Positions 1 to 5,326 of a stretch of 10,737 nucleotides of DNA are shown here, in pieces. The notes beneath the pieces are model-generated. The model saw nothing but the letters and a program-made list of their open reading frames with translations. It was not told the origin of the DNA and did not search any database. The stretch comes from an uncultured Eubacteriales bacterium (GTDB taxonomy: Bacteria; Bacillota; Clostridia; Oscillospirales; Acutalibacteraceae). Within the stretch, counting starts at the first letter, position 1. Every line of letters begins with the position of its first letter. Position numbers and translations under genes: made by a program. The stretch lies in contig CAKVBG010000033.1 of NCBI GenBank assembly GCA_934725345.1, positions 1-10,737 of the forward strand, given 5' to 3'.

Positions 1-75
1 GGCTCGTTGGTCAAGCGGTTAAGACACTGGTCTCTCACGCCGGTAACATGGGTTCGATTCCCATACGAGTCACCA
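1..75 (+). tRNA. tRNA-Glu, anticodon CTC
   Basis: A full cloverleaf can be folded by eye. The acceptor stem pairs 1-7 with 65-71. The anticodon stem is 27-31/39-43, with loop 32-38 and anticodon CTC at 34-36, reading GAG. The T stem is 48-52/60-64 with loop TTCGATT. The discriminator base is A72 and CCA is encoded at 73-75. The body resembles bacterial tRNA-Glu, including the GGTCAAGCGGTTAAGAC D-arm region. Two of the five anticodon-stem pairs are U·G wobbles (28-42 and 31-39), which is a little weak. The window begins exactly at the first base, so neither the promoter nor any upstream tRNA cluster can be seen. Confidence 0.95.
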
Positions 76-90
76 GTATTTACTATGGAA

Positions 91-113
91 AAGCTATGCA
101 AATTGCATAGCTT
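91..113. terminator. Perfect 10-bp palindrome after tRNA-Glu, possible terminator or operator
   Basis: Arms 91-100 and 104-113 are exact reverse complements around a 3-base loop (AAT). The hairpin lies 15 bases after the tRNA CCA end, so a tRNA terminator is the simplest reading. The downstream sequence on the + strand (AATGTATTTCAT) is a poor U-tract. On the - strand the hairpin is followed by TTTTCC. It also lies 36 bp upstream of the -35 box of the bacteriocin-like genes, so a protein-binding operator is an alternative. Confidence 0.5.
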
Positions 114-149
114 AATGTATTTCATCAAATAAATTTATTGTGGGCAATA

Positions 150-177
150 TTGACAATTAATAATTTGTTTGTATAAT
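150..177 (+). promoter_or_regulatory. Consensus sigma-A promoter for the precursor-peptide pair
   Basis: The -35 box is TTGACA at 150-155 and the -10 box is TATAAT at 172-177, separated by 16 bp. Both hexamers match the consensus perfectly. Transcription would begin near 184, leaving a leader of about 30 nt before the TTG start at 213. No clear paired direct repeats typical of a response-regulator site were seen beside it. Confidence 0.85.
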
Positions 178-197
178 ATATATGTAATATATTTATC

Positions 198-204
198 AAA
201 GGAG
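198..204 (+). promoter_or_regulatory. Ribosome binding site deciding the TTG start at 213
   Basis: AAAGGAG lies 8 nt before TTG at 213, a normal spacing. The in-frame GTG at 204 overlaps this site, so it cannot be served by it. TTG 213 is therefore preferred. Confidence 0.75.
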
Positions 205-212
205 TGGTAAAC

Positions 213-623
213 TTGGAAAAAGTAAATTGCAACAACAATGATAACTTTACTACTATTGAAAGTGAGATTAAAAAGGTACAGCAAACAGTGTATAATGAAG
301 GGTTTTTAAAAAAGCTTTTGAGTTCAAAAAGTATTGAAGAGGCTAAACAACTGTTTATAGATAATAATTTGGAAATTGATGAAGATAATCTTAGATTTAT
401 TGGTAAATATTTGAAACGGAGTATAAAATGTATGACTGCAAATGGTCGTCTTGATGAAGATAATTTAAGTTCCATTAGTGGTGGTGTGCCTGTTGCTGTT
501 AGATACGTAGGGAAAATAATTTCTTTTCCATTTACCTTAGTGGGGTATAGTACAGGTGCTATCGTGGCAGGATTTCCTAAAGGAGTCCATGATGGTTTTA
601 AAGAAACTTGGTATGGTGAATGA
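213..623 (+). CDS. Nif11-like leader, double-glycine bacteriocin/RiPP precursor peptide 1
   Basis: The 136-residue product starts at TTG 213; the longer GTG 204 form would be 139. It has three parts. The first is an acidic and polar N-terminus. The second is a Nif11-like helical stretch (FLKKLL...SIEEAKQLF, about residues 31-47). The third is a leader end, LDEDNLSSISGG, whose glycine pair is at residues 90-91. Cleavage after GG would release a 45-residue core beginning VPVAV (nt 486 onward). The core is hydrophobic with several glycines (LVGYSTGAIVAG) and a more polar end (GFKETWYGE). It has no Cys, which argues against a lanthipeptide or sactipeptide and favours a class II-like, largely unmodified peptide. 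The leader is far longer than the roughly 15-30 residues of ComC-type leaders, as in Nif11-derived peptides. The gene overlaps the next by ATGA. Leader architecture is seen directly; antimicrobial function is inferred. Confidence 0.72.
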   Translation: MEKVNCNNNDNFTTIESEIKKVQQTVYNEGFLKKLLSSKSIEEAKQLFIDNNLEIDEDNLRFIGKYLKRSIKCMTANGRLDEDNLSSISGGVPVAVRYVGKIISFPFTLVGYSTGAIVAGFPKGVHDGFKETWYGE

Positions 624-1060
624 ATACCGATTTACTGAAAGACAGGCCCAGCAGTATGAAAAACAAGGTCGATGTCCACAACTGCGATTCTAAAGAGCTA
701 TTAACTTTGAAAGACGTACCCAAAGTTATATTTGACAAAAATTATGTTGGTAGATTACTTGATTGTGAAACGCCGGAAGAGTTATTTATAGTCTTGAAAA
801 GTAAAAATCTGCCGATGACTAAAAACGACGCTAATTATATCTTCAATGAGGTTAATAAGTATAAAAAGAATGTACAAGAAAAGAATGATAATGGTATGTT
901 GACCGAGGAGAGTTTGGAAAATGTTGTAGGTGGGAGAAAAGCTTCATATTATATCAGCCGACCATCTTATGCACTAGGATACGTGATAGGCGCAATTCCT
1001 ATGGTAGGATGGACGGTTTACAGTATGGTTTGTGGATTTAAAGAACAAATGAAAAGTTAG
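620..1060 (+). CDS. Nif11-like leader, double-glycine bacteriocin/RiPP precursor peptide 2
   Basis: The 146-residue product has the same layout as its upstream neighbour. A Nif11-like stretch (YVGRLLDCETPEELFIVL, about residues 42-59) is followed by a leader end MLTEESLENVVGG, with the glycine pair at residues 104-105. The predicted 41-residue core starts RKASYY (nt 935 onward). It contains a hydrophobic segment ALGYVIGAIPMVGW and ends in GFKEQMKS, with a single Cys. The shared GYxxGAI and GFKE elements link the two cores, suggesting ancient duplication or a two-peptide bacteriocin. The ATG sits in an ATGA overlap with the stop of the first gene and has only a weak ribosome binding site, so translational coupling is likely. 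No immunity gene, C39 peptidase transporter or modifying enzyme follows; the next gene is convergent. An orphan pair processed by enzymes encoded elsewhere is the best reading. Confidence 0.7.
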   Translation: MNTDLLKDRPSSMKNKVDVHNCDSKELLTLKDVPKVIFDKNYVGRLLDCETPEELFIVLKSKNLPMTKNDANYIFNEVNKYKKNVQEKNDNGMLTEESLENVVGGRKASYYISRPSYALGYVIGAIPMVGWTVYSMVCGFKEQMKS

Positions 1061-1075
1061 ATCTCTATAGAAAAT

Positions 1076-1116
1076 AAAAAGGTGCTATCAAGTTAAATTC
1101 TGACATCACCTTTTTT
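1076..1116. terminator. Two-way intrinsic terminator between convergent genes
   Basis: AAAAAGGTG (1076-1084) pairs with CACCTTTTT (1107-1115). An imperfect inner stem (1086-1090/1101-1105) and a loop at about 1091-1100 continue the hairpin. A T6 run (1111-1116) ends it on the + strand. The A-tract at 1076-1080 gives a U-run for the - strand gene. It lies between a + strand stop at 1060 and a - strand stop at 1130. Confidence 0.8.
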
Positions 1117-1129
1117 GTAGTATATATTT

Positions 1130-1999
1130 TTAAATCTGTTCCTCTTTAGAAGCTTGAATTATTGTCTTTAAGTGATCTGTGCATACTTTGACTAATTGGC
1201 TACATGCTAGCTCAATTTTCGAGATAATTTCGGTTTTATCTAAAGTTACATCATGTCTAAAAAAGAATGCTAACATCGCAAAAGACCCTATAATATTTCC
1301 AGCTTGTTCATTTATAACTTTATTGTTTAGTTTTAATCCGAGCGTACTATAAGTTTTTTTCAATAAATCATTGTATGAACTCAATGAATATTTTTCGCCT
1401 ATTGAATCATAAAAGGTTTTCAACTTCTCTAGTACACTGTTGTTGTCTAAATTTACATAATTAAGTGAGTTTATAGGTACCATATTTAGTTTATACAATG
1501 CTTCTTTTATTCGATTGAAATTAAATGTTTCTATGTGATTATTGTGAATATATTCATTGGTTTTTTTCAAAAAATAACAATCTAATAAAGCGCAGTGGGT
1601 TATATATTCTTTATAAGTGCTTTTTTCTGTGTTTTCAAAAATTTCTTTTAATGTATCACTAGTTTTTGCGTCCTGTAAACGATGGATTTCACATCCGATA
1701 GCAAACCACTCTTCTTCAGTGTTGTTTATATGTTTTTTCATTTCTGCAATAAACTGGCTTGAATCTGAAGCAATTCCTATTTCTTGATCGAATTTAAATC
1801 TTCCGATATCTGCATAAACAATTCCGGATAAGAATGCCTTTTTTTGATTTTCGGATAGGGAGATATCCAAGTTTTCTATGATTTTTTTCCCCAAATTAAA
1901 ATGAGTATTACCAAACAATGATTTAACCTCGCTAGCACCTAAACTACAAACCATAATACCTGCGGCTATAATTGTGCAAAATTTTTTAAATATTTTCAT
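1130..1999 (-). CDS. Secreted zinc-dependent phospholipase C-like protein
   Basis: The 289-residue product starts with a classical signal peptide: MKIFKK, a hydrophobic core to about residue 20, then a likely cleavage site around GAS (21-23). No lipobox is present. After it comes a pattern resembling the zinc-dependent phospholipase C family (PF00882 type): NTHFNLGKKI (His33), FLSGIVYADIGRF (Asp64), AIGCEIHRLQD (His106, Asp110) and ITHCALLD (His135). These His/Asp residues are candidate metal ligands. The rest is helix-rich with no recognised domain. ATG 1999 is chosen because GGAG at 2009-2012 sits 9 nt before it; the upstream ATG at 2014 has no such site. The gene follows rplL by 82 bases, where rpoB would be expected, and no convincing promoter of its own was found. 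The family assignment rests on motif spacing only. An unrelated helical exported protein remains possible. Confidence 0.5.
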   Translation of the reverse strand: MKIFKKFCTIIAAGIMVCSLGASEVKSLFGNTHFNLGKKIIENLDISLSENQKKAFLSGIVYADIGRFKFDQEIGIASDSSQFIAEMKKHINNTEEEWFAIGCEIHRLQDAKTSDTLKEIFENTEKSTYKEYITHCALLDCYFLKKTNEYIHNNHIETFNFNRIKEALYKLNMVPINSLNYVNLDNNSVLEKLKTFYDSIGEKYSLSSYNDLLKKTYSTLGLKLNNKVINEQAGNIIGSFAMLAFFFRHDVTLDKTEIISKIELACSQLVKVCTDHLKTIIQASKEEQI

Positions 2000-2008
2000 C
2001 TTTACTAT

Positions 2009-2012
2009 CTCC
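2009..2012 (-). promoter_or_regulatory. Ribosome binding site deciding the ATG start at 1999
   Basis: GGAG on the - strand lies 9 nt before ATG 1999. It overlaps the upstream in-frame ATG at 2014, which itself lacks a purine-rich site. Confidence 0.6.
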
Positions 2013-2023
2013 ATATAAAATGA

Positions 2024-2054
2024 TGCAAACGGCCACTAATAGCGACTGTTTGCA
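2024..2054 (-). terminator. Probable rplL terminator hairpin
   Basis: A 9-bp stem (2024-2032/2046-2054, with one G·U pair) encloses a 13-base loop, 27 bases after the rplL stop. On the - strand it is followed by ATCATTTTAT, a broken U-tract. Termination is therefore probably partial, which would allow readthrough into the signal-peptide gene at 1999. Confidence 0.5.
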
Positions 2055-2081
2055 GTAAATTCACATCAATTAAGTTGTAAA

Positions 2082-2459
2082 CTACTTAACTTCAACTTGT
2101 GCACCGAGTTCTTCAAGTTGTTTTTTGATTGTTTCAGCTGCGTCTTTAGCTACTTTTTCTTTAACTGGCTTTGGAGCTTCGTCAACGATAGCTTTAGCTT
2201 CTTTGAGTCCAAGACCTGTAATGTCTTTAACAGCTTTAACAACTTTCATTTTGTTATCTCCTGCTGCTTTGAGAATTACGTCAAATTCAGTTTTTTCTTC
2301 AGCCGCTGCACCTGCGCCTGCTACTGGAGCTGCTGCTACTGCTACTGGAGCTGCTGCGGATACGCCAAATTCTTCTTCAAGAGCTTTTACGAGTTCGCTG
2401 AGTTCGAGAACGGTTAAGGATTTTACTTCTTCGATTAATTTTGTTACTTTTTCTGACAT
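2082..2459 (-). CDS. rplL: Ribosomal protein L7/L12 (bL12)
   Basis: The product is 125 residues, normal for the family. The N-terminal dimerisation domain (about 1-33, MSEKVTKLIEEVKSL...) binds L10. An Ala/Pro/Gly-rich flexible hinge (about 34-54) follows. The C-terminal domain contains TEFDVILKAAGDNKMKVVK and ITGLGLKEAKAIVDEAP, the surface that recruits and stimulates translational GTPases. GGAGG on the - strand precedes ATG 2459 at normal spacing. The gene sits 39 nt after rplJ and shares its promoter and leader; the two proteins form the stalk of the 50S subunit. rpoB does not follow as it does in most bacteria. The assignment is very secure. Confidence 0.98.
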   Translation of the reverse strand: MSEKVTKLIEEVKSLTVLELSELVKALEEEFGVSAAAPVAVAAAPVAGAGAAAEEKTEFDVILKAAGDNKMKVVKAVKDITGLGLKEAKAIVDEAPKPVKEKVAKDAAETIKKQLEELGAQVEVK

Positions 2460-2498
2460 TATTATTTACCTCCATAAATTTAAATAACATAAAATTTT

Positions 2499-3038
2499 TT
2501 AGTTAGATTCTGCGTTTTTCTTTTGAGCAATAGCATCAAGTGCAACTACTAAACCTTTTAAAGTAGCATTAAGCACTGTAGCAAATCCCTGGATTGGAGA
2601 ATTGAGTCCACCCAAAGCTTGAGCGATAAGAACTTCTCTTGGTGGCAAATCAGATAATCTCTTGATCTCTGCACTATCGATAACATTTCCATCGATAAAG
2701 CCCGATTTAACTTTAAAGAAATCATGGTCCTTAGCGAATTTGCAAAGGATTTTTGATGCAGCTACGTAATCTTCTTTGCTGATAGCTATAGCGGTCGAAC
2801 CGACTAAAACGGGGGATATCTCCTCAAGTCCAGCCTTTTCAGCTGCTCTTTTCAGCAACGTATTTTTGATAACAACATACTCTACATCAGACTCTCTTAA
2901 TTCTTTTCTGAGCTTAGTGTCGTCTTCAACGTTGATTCCTTGGTAGCTTACAACCACACCTGCGCAGGAAGACTTAAGTTTTTCTGCCATTGCTTCAACA
3001 ATAGCCTTTTTTTGTTCGAGAACTTTAGTACTTGGCAT
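2499..3038 (-). CDS. rplJ: Ribosomal protein L10 (uL10)
   Basis: The product is 179 residues, starting MPSTKVLEQKKAIV. It is the base of the L12 stalk on the large subunit: the N-terminal part binds 23S rRNA and L11, and the C-terminal helix carries L12 dimers. Family features include YVVIKNTLLKRAAEKAG, GSTAIAISKED and the C-terminal helical segment. ATG 3038 is chosen because GGAGGTG lies 5 nt upstream. The frame stays open for 15 more codons to an upstream start, but that would extend into the leader RNA and does not match the family N-terminus. The gene has its own promoter and an L10 leader, so autoregulation by the L10-L12 complex is expected. Confidence 0.97.
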   Translation of the reverse strand: MPSTKVLEQKKAIVEAMAEKLKSSCAGVVVSYQGINVEDDTKLRKELRESDVEYVVIKNTLLKRAAEKAGLEEISPVLVGSTAIAISKEDYVAASKILCKFAKDHDFFKVKSGFIDGNVIDSAEIKRLSDLPPREVLIAQALGGLNSPIQGFATVLNATLKGLVVALDAIAQKKNAESN

Positions 3039-3043
3039 TTTTT

Positions 3044-3050
3044 CACCTCC
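3044..3050 (-). promoter_or_regulatory. Ribosome binding site deciding the rplJ start
   Basis: GGAGGTG on the - strand lies 5 nt before ATG 3038, fixing the start and ruling out the 15-codon upstream extension. Confidence 0.85.
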
Positions 3051-3066
3051 GCTAATTAGTATGTAG

Positions 3067-3112
3067 AAAAGTCTTGCTTCCAATCGCTCCTAAAAACGAA
3101 AAGAAACAAGAC
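3067..3112 (-). terminator. Attenuator hairpin in the rplJ leader
   Basis: On the - strand, GTCTTGTTTC (3112-3103) can pair with GAAGCAAGAC (3080-3071), giving 10 bp with one U·G. TTTTC follows at 3070-3066. The 22-base loop contains the 3' arm of the long leader stem (3093-3083), so the two structures probably exclude each other. This is the layout expected for transcription attenuation, as described for the Bacillus subtilis rplJL operon. Confidence 0.6.
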
Positions 3113-3224
3113 GAATATAACTCTTATTTACGAGATACTTCATCCTCGGCAGGCGGGTTTTAAATTCACTTACGAATACCTGCGGTCTTAGGAGCGATAC
3201 GATATCATCTGTGCAAAACTATTT
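3067..3224 (-). ncRNA. L10 leader (rplJL autoregulatory RNA)
   Basis: Three elements mark the L10 leader. First, the long-range stem ATCGCTCCTAA (3198-3188 on the - strand) pairs perfectly over 11 bp with TTAGGAGCGAT (3093-3083). Second, inside it, GCAGG (3183-3179) pairs with CCTGC (3153-3149). Third, CTGCCGAGG follows, the conserved element that, with the upstream GACCGCAG, marks L10 leaders in Firmicutes. The RNA lies between the rplJ promoter and start codon. It is expected to bind the L10-L12 complex and reduce expression when free stalk protein is abundant. The 5' end is estimated from the -10 box. Confidence 0.88.
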
Positions 3225-3230
3225 GAGACT

Positions 3231-3259
3231 ATTATATCAGTTTATTTGAAACATGTCAA
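3231..3259 (-). promoter_or_regulatory. Consensus extended -10 promoter for rplJL
   Basis: On the - strand, TTGACA (3259-3254) and TATAAT (3236-3231) are separated by 17 bp. A TGA directly before the -10 box makes it an extended -10. The -35 box begins 5 bases after the rplA stop codon. No terminator was seen between rplA and this promoter, so rplJL is probably also reached by readthrough. Confidence 0.93.
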
Positions 3260-3264
3260 GCAAA

Positions 3265-3963
3265 CTAAATATTTTCTAACTTGCTGACGTTCAATTTGAT
3301 GCCAGGTCCCATAGTTGAAGACACAACGCATGATTTAATATACTGGCCTTTAGTTGCTTCAGGTTTAGCTTTAACTATTGCACCCATCAATGCGTCAAAG
3401 TTGTCTTTGAGCTTTTCTTTGCCGAAAGAAGCTTTTCCGATAGGGCAATGGATTATATTTGTTTTATCCAAGCGGTATTCAATTTTACCAGCTTTTGCAT
3501 CGCGTATAGCTTTTGCAATATCTGTTGTAACGGTTCCGGCTTTTGGGTTAGGCATCAAGCCACGGGGTCCCAAAATTCTACCCAAACGTCCAACAACGCC
3601 CATCATATCGGGAGTAGTAATCAATACGTCAAAATCCATCCAGTTTTCAGTTTGGATTTTTTGAGCCATTTCCTCAGCGCCTACGAAATCAGCACCAGCC
3701 TCTTGAGCAAGTTTTTCGTTTTCTCCTTTGCAGATAGCGAGAATTTTAATTTTCTTACCGGTTCCGTGAGGGAGAATCAAAGCGCCACGAACTTGTTGAT
3801 CAACGTGTCTAGAATCAACACCCAATCTAACGTGAAGTTCTATAGTTTCATCAAATTTAGCTTTAGCGGTCTGAACGCACATATCCAATGCTTCGTCAGA
3901 ATCATAACTAGAAGCTAGGTTAAATAATTTTATGCTTTCTTTGTATTTTTTTCCGTGTTTCAT
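3265..3963 (-). CDS. rplA: Ribosomal protein L1 (uL1)
   Basis: The 232-residue product has the usual bacterial length. It binds the L1 stalk of 23S rRNA at the tRNA exit site, and in many bacteria it represses translation of its own mRNA. Recognisable segments are MKHGKKYKES at the N-terminus, ETIELHVRLGVDSRHVDQQVRG, LPHGTGK, the domain II stretch GRLGRILGPRGLMPNPKAGT and the C-terminal SSTMGPGIKLN. The ATG at 3963 is preceded by CAGGAGG on the - strand. The gene lies 70 nt after rplK, and that gap contains an apparent L1-binding site mimic. The frame is complete. Confidence 0.98.
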   Translation of the reverse strand: MKHGKKYKESIKLFNLASSYDSDEALDMCVQTAKAKFDETIELHVRLGVDSRHVDQQVRGALILPHGTGKKIKILAICKGENEKLAQEAGADFVGAEEMAQKIQTENWMDFDVLITTPDMMGVVGRLGRILGPRGLMPNPKAGTVTTDIAKAIRDAKAGKIEYRLDKTNIIHCPIGKASFGKEKLKDNFDALMGAIVKAKPEATKGQYIKSCVVSSTMGPGIKLNVSKLENI

Positions 3964-3980
3964 TGTTTTCCTCCTGAATT

Positions 3981-4009
3981 AGTGGTAAAATCGGACTTTT
4001 CCTCCCACT
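3981..4009 (-). promoter_or_regulatory. Probable L1-binding autoregulatory site in the rplK-rplA gap
   Basis: On the - strand RNA, AGUGGGAGG (4009-4001) is followed at 3989-3981 by UUUACCACU. AGUGG pairs with CCACU (5 bp), and an inner GGA/UCC stem is capped by AAAG. The order GUGGGAGG ... UACCAC closely matches the L1 stalk of 23S rRNA (GUGGGAGG ... GAAAUACCAC in E. coli). It lies just upstream of the rplA ribosome binding site, where L1 binding could block initiation. Confidence 0.6.
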
Positions 4010-4033
4010 TGAGAGGATACGACTTTTCATAAA

Positions 4034-4459
4034 TTAATCAACAACTTCAATGCCCATGCTTCTTGCAGTTCCAGCAACCATAGAGATAGCTGATTCAATA
4101 TTAGCGGCATTGAGGTCTGGCATTTTTTGTTCAGCGATTTTCTGAACTTGTTCTTTAGTTATTTTAGCAACTTTTGTTTTGTTTGGAACACCCGAACCAG
4201 ACTCTATCCCGCAAGCTTTTTTAATTAAAACTGGAGCAGGTGGAGTTTTAGTTACGAACGTGAATGATTTGTCCTCATAGATAGTAATAACTACAGGGAT
4301 AATCAATCCAATATCATTTTTAGTTCTATCATTGAATTCTTTTGTGAATCCCATGATGTTTATTCCGTGAGGTCCCAAAGCGGAGCCTACAGGGGGAGCT
4401 GGAGTTGCTTTTCCAGCAGGAATTTGTAATTTTACGATTGATTTGACTTTCTTAGCCAA
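4034..4459 (-). CDS. rplK: Ribosomal protein L11 (uL11)
   Basis: The 141-residue product binds the GTPase-associated region of 23S rRNA together with L10 and takes part in factor binding and the stringent response. The proline-rich N-terminal signature VKLQIPAGKATPAPPVG is intact. It is followed by GPHGINIMGFTKEFN and a C-terminal RNA-binding domain (FVTKTPPAPVLIKKA, GTARSMGIEV). I choose TTG 4459, giving MAKKVKS, because the family begins MAKKV and GGAGGTG lies 6 nt upstream. A longer reading from TTG 4474 would put the start inside the ribosome binding site. The gene lies 68 nt after nusG in the same transcription unit. Confidence 0.97.
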   Translation of the reverse strand: MAKKVKSIVKLQIPAGKATPAPPVGSALGPHGINIMGFTKEFNDRTKNDIGLIIPVVITIYEDKSFTFVTKTPPAPVLIKKACGIESGSGVPNKTKVAKITKEQVQKIAEQKMPDLNAANIESAISMVAGTARSMGIEVVD

Positions 4460-4465
4460 TTCTTG

Positions 4466-4472
4466 CACCTCC
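4466..4472 (-). promoter_or_regulatory. Ribosome binding site deciding the TTG start of rplK
   Basis: GGAGGTG on the - strand lies 6 nt before TTG 4459. An upstream in-frame TTG at 4474 overlaps it and is therefore unlikely. Confidence 0.85.
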
Positions 4473-4527
4473 AAATTTTCTATCGAACCTTAGTATTTTA
4501 AAATTTTGTCCAAAACAATAGGCAAAA

Positions 4528-5049
4528 TCACATAACAGGTTCGATCTGTCCCAATGCGAGTTCAGCGGAAGTTTCTCTACCGAACATTGAAACAATAATT
4601 TTAACCGTTTTGTTTTCTTTGTCAATTTCAGACACTTTGCCAACCATACCTCTGAGCGGACCATCAATAACTTTGACTGATTCGCCAATATCATAAGATA
4701 GGCATATCTTCTTGGATTCAACTCCTAATTTCTTAACTTCTTCAGAAGTAAGAGGGATAGGTTTTGTTGAAGAACCCACGAATCCTGCGCACCCTCTGAT
4801 ATTTCGTATGACATACCATGTTTCGTCACTGAGAATCATTTTAACTAAGACATAACCCGGAAAAATTTTTCTCTCGGTTTCACGCTCTTTGTTATCTTTG
4901 ATTTCAATAACTGTTTCTGTGGGGACTTTTACTTCTTGAATTCTATCGTGGAAACCACGACTTTCAACGATTTTTTCGATATTTGATGCAACTTTATTCT
5001 CATAACCTGAGTAAGTGTGCACCACGTACCATTTTGCAGCCTCAGACAT
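4528..5049 (-). CDS. nusG: Transcription termination/antitermination factor NusG
   Basis: The 173-residue product binds RNA polymerase and affects pausing, termination and coupling to translation. The NGN domain (about 1-112) is marked by KWYVVHTYSGYENKVASNIE, FPGYVLVKM and the conserved WYVIRN..GCAGFVGSSTKPIPL. The C-terminal KOW domain (about 119-170) contains VKVIDGPLRGMVGKVSEID and VSMFGRETSAELALGQIEPV. No extra inserted domain is present. The ATG at 5049 is preceded by GGAGGAAAT on the - strand. It is 26 nt downstream of secE, the conserved secE-nusG order. The assignment is secure. Confidence 0.98.
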   Translation of the reverse strand: MSEAAKWYVVHTYSGYENKVASNIEKIVESRGFHDRIQEVKVPTETVIEIKDNKERETERKIFPGYVLVKMILSDETWYVIRNIRGCAGFVGSSTKPIPLTSEEVKKLGVESKKICLSYDIGESVKVIDGPLRGMVGKVSEIDKENKTVKIIVSMFGRETSAELALGQIEPVM

Positions 5050-5075
5050 ATTTCAAAATTTCCTCCGGATCAATC

Positions 5076-5294
5076 TTATTTGTAGCTGGAAACTAGCATG
5101 ATCGAACTAAGGCCTTTCATAAGTCCCATATCAAGCAATGCTACAAAAACTCCCATAACAAAAATCATAGCAAGAACAATACCAGTATTCTTCCAAACTG
5201 TTTTTTGAGTTGGCCAAACAACCTTTTTTAGTTCAGTCTTAGATTCTGAGAAATAATCTTTGATTCTTTGAAACATCCCTTTTTTTTCAGACAT
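5076..5294 (-). CDS. secE: Preprotein translocase subunit SecE
   Basis: The 72-residue product has the short, single-span form typical of Gram-positive bacteria. An amphipathic cytoplasmic helix (about 8-30) contains the family signature ELKKVVWPTQKTVWKNT. One membrane segment follows (about 37-58, IVLAMIFVMGVFVALL). SecE clamps and stabilises the SecY channel in the plasma membrane. AAGGAGG on the - strand precedes ATG 5294. The gene lies between rpmG and nusG in the standard order. Confidence 0.97.
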   Translation of the reverse strand: MSEKKGMFQRIKDYFSESKTELKKVVWPTQKTVWKNTGIVLAMIFVMGVFVALLDMGLMKGLSSIMLVSSYK

Positions 5295-5326
5295 TGTTTT
5301 GCCTCCTTGCTGTTTAAGTATTTTTA

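Noticed and set aside
51..75. tRNA 3' end as an integration attachment site for the peptide genes
   Set aside because: No second copy of the tRNA 3' end was seen in the window, and there is no integrase gene.
204..212. GTG 204 as the start of the first precursor gene
   Set aside because: The codon overlaps the ribosome binding site AAAGGAG (198-204); TTG 213 has correct spacing.
125..475. 116-codon open frame on the - strand
   Set aside because: It is antisense to the first precursor gene, has no ribosome binding site and covers that gene's promoter. The + strand gene has clear leader motifs.
2025..2053. Riboswitch or operator before the phospholipase C-like gene
   Set aside because: The only structure is a simple hairpin best explained as the rplL terminator; no conserved riboswitch core was recognised.
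2097..2487. Two + strand open frames opposite rplL
   Set aside because: They are shadows of rplL caused by its biased Ala codons; the protein sequences are low-complexity and match nothing.
3281..3918. + strand open frames opposite rplA
   Set aside because: They are antisense to a complete, conserved ribosomal protein gene, with no starts supported by ribosome binding sites.
4452..4721. 89-codon - strand frame overlapping nusG and rplK
   Set aside because: It is out of frame with both conserved genes and shows no motif.
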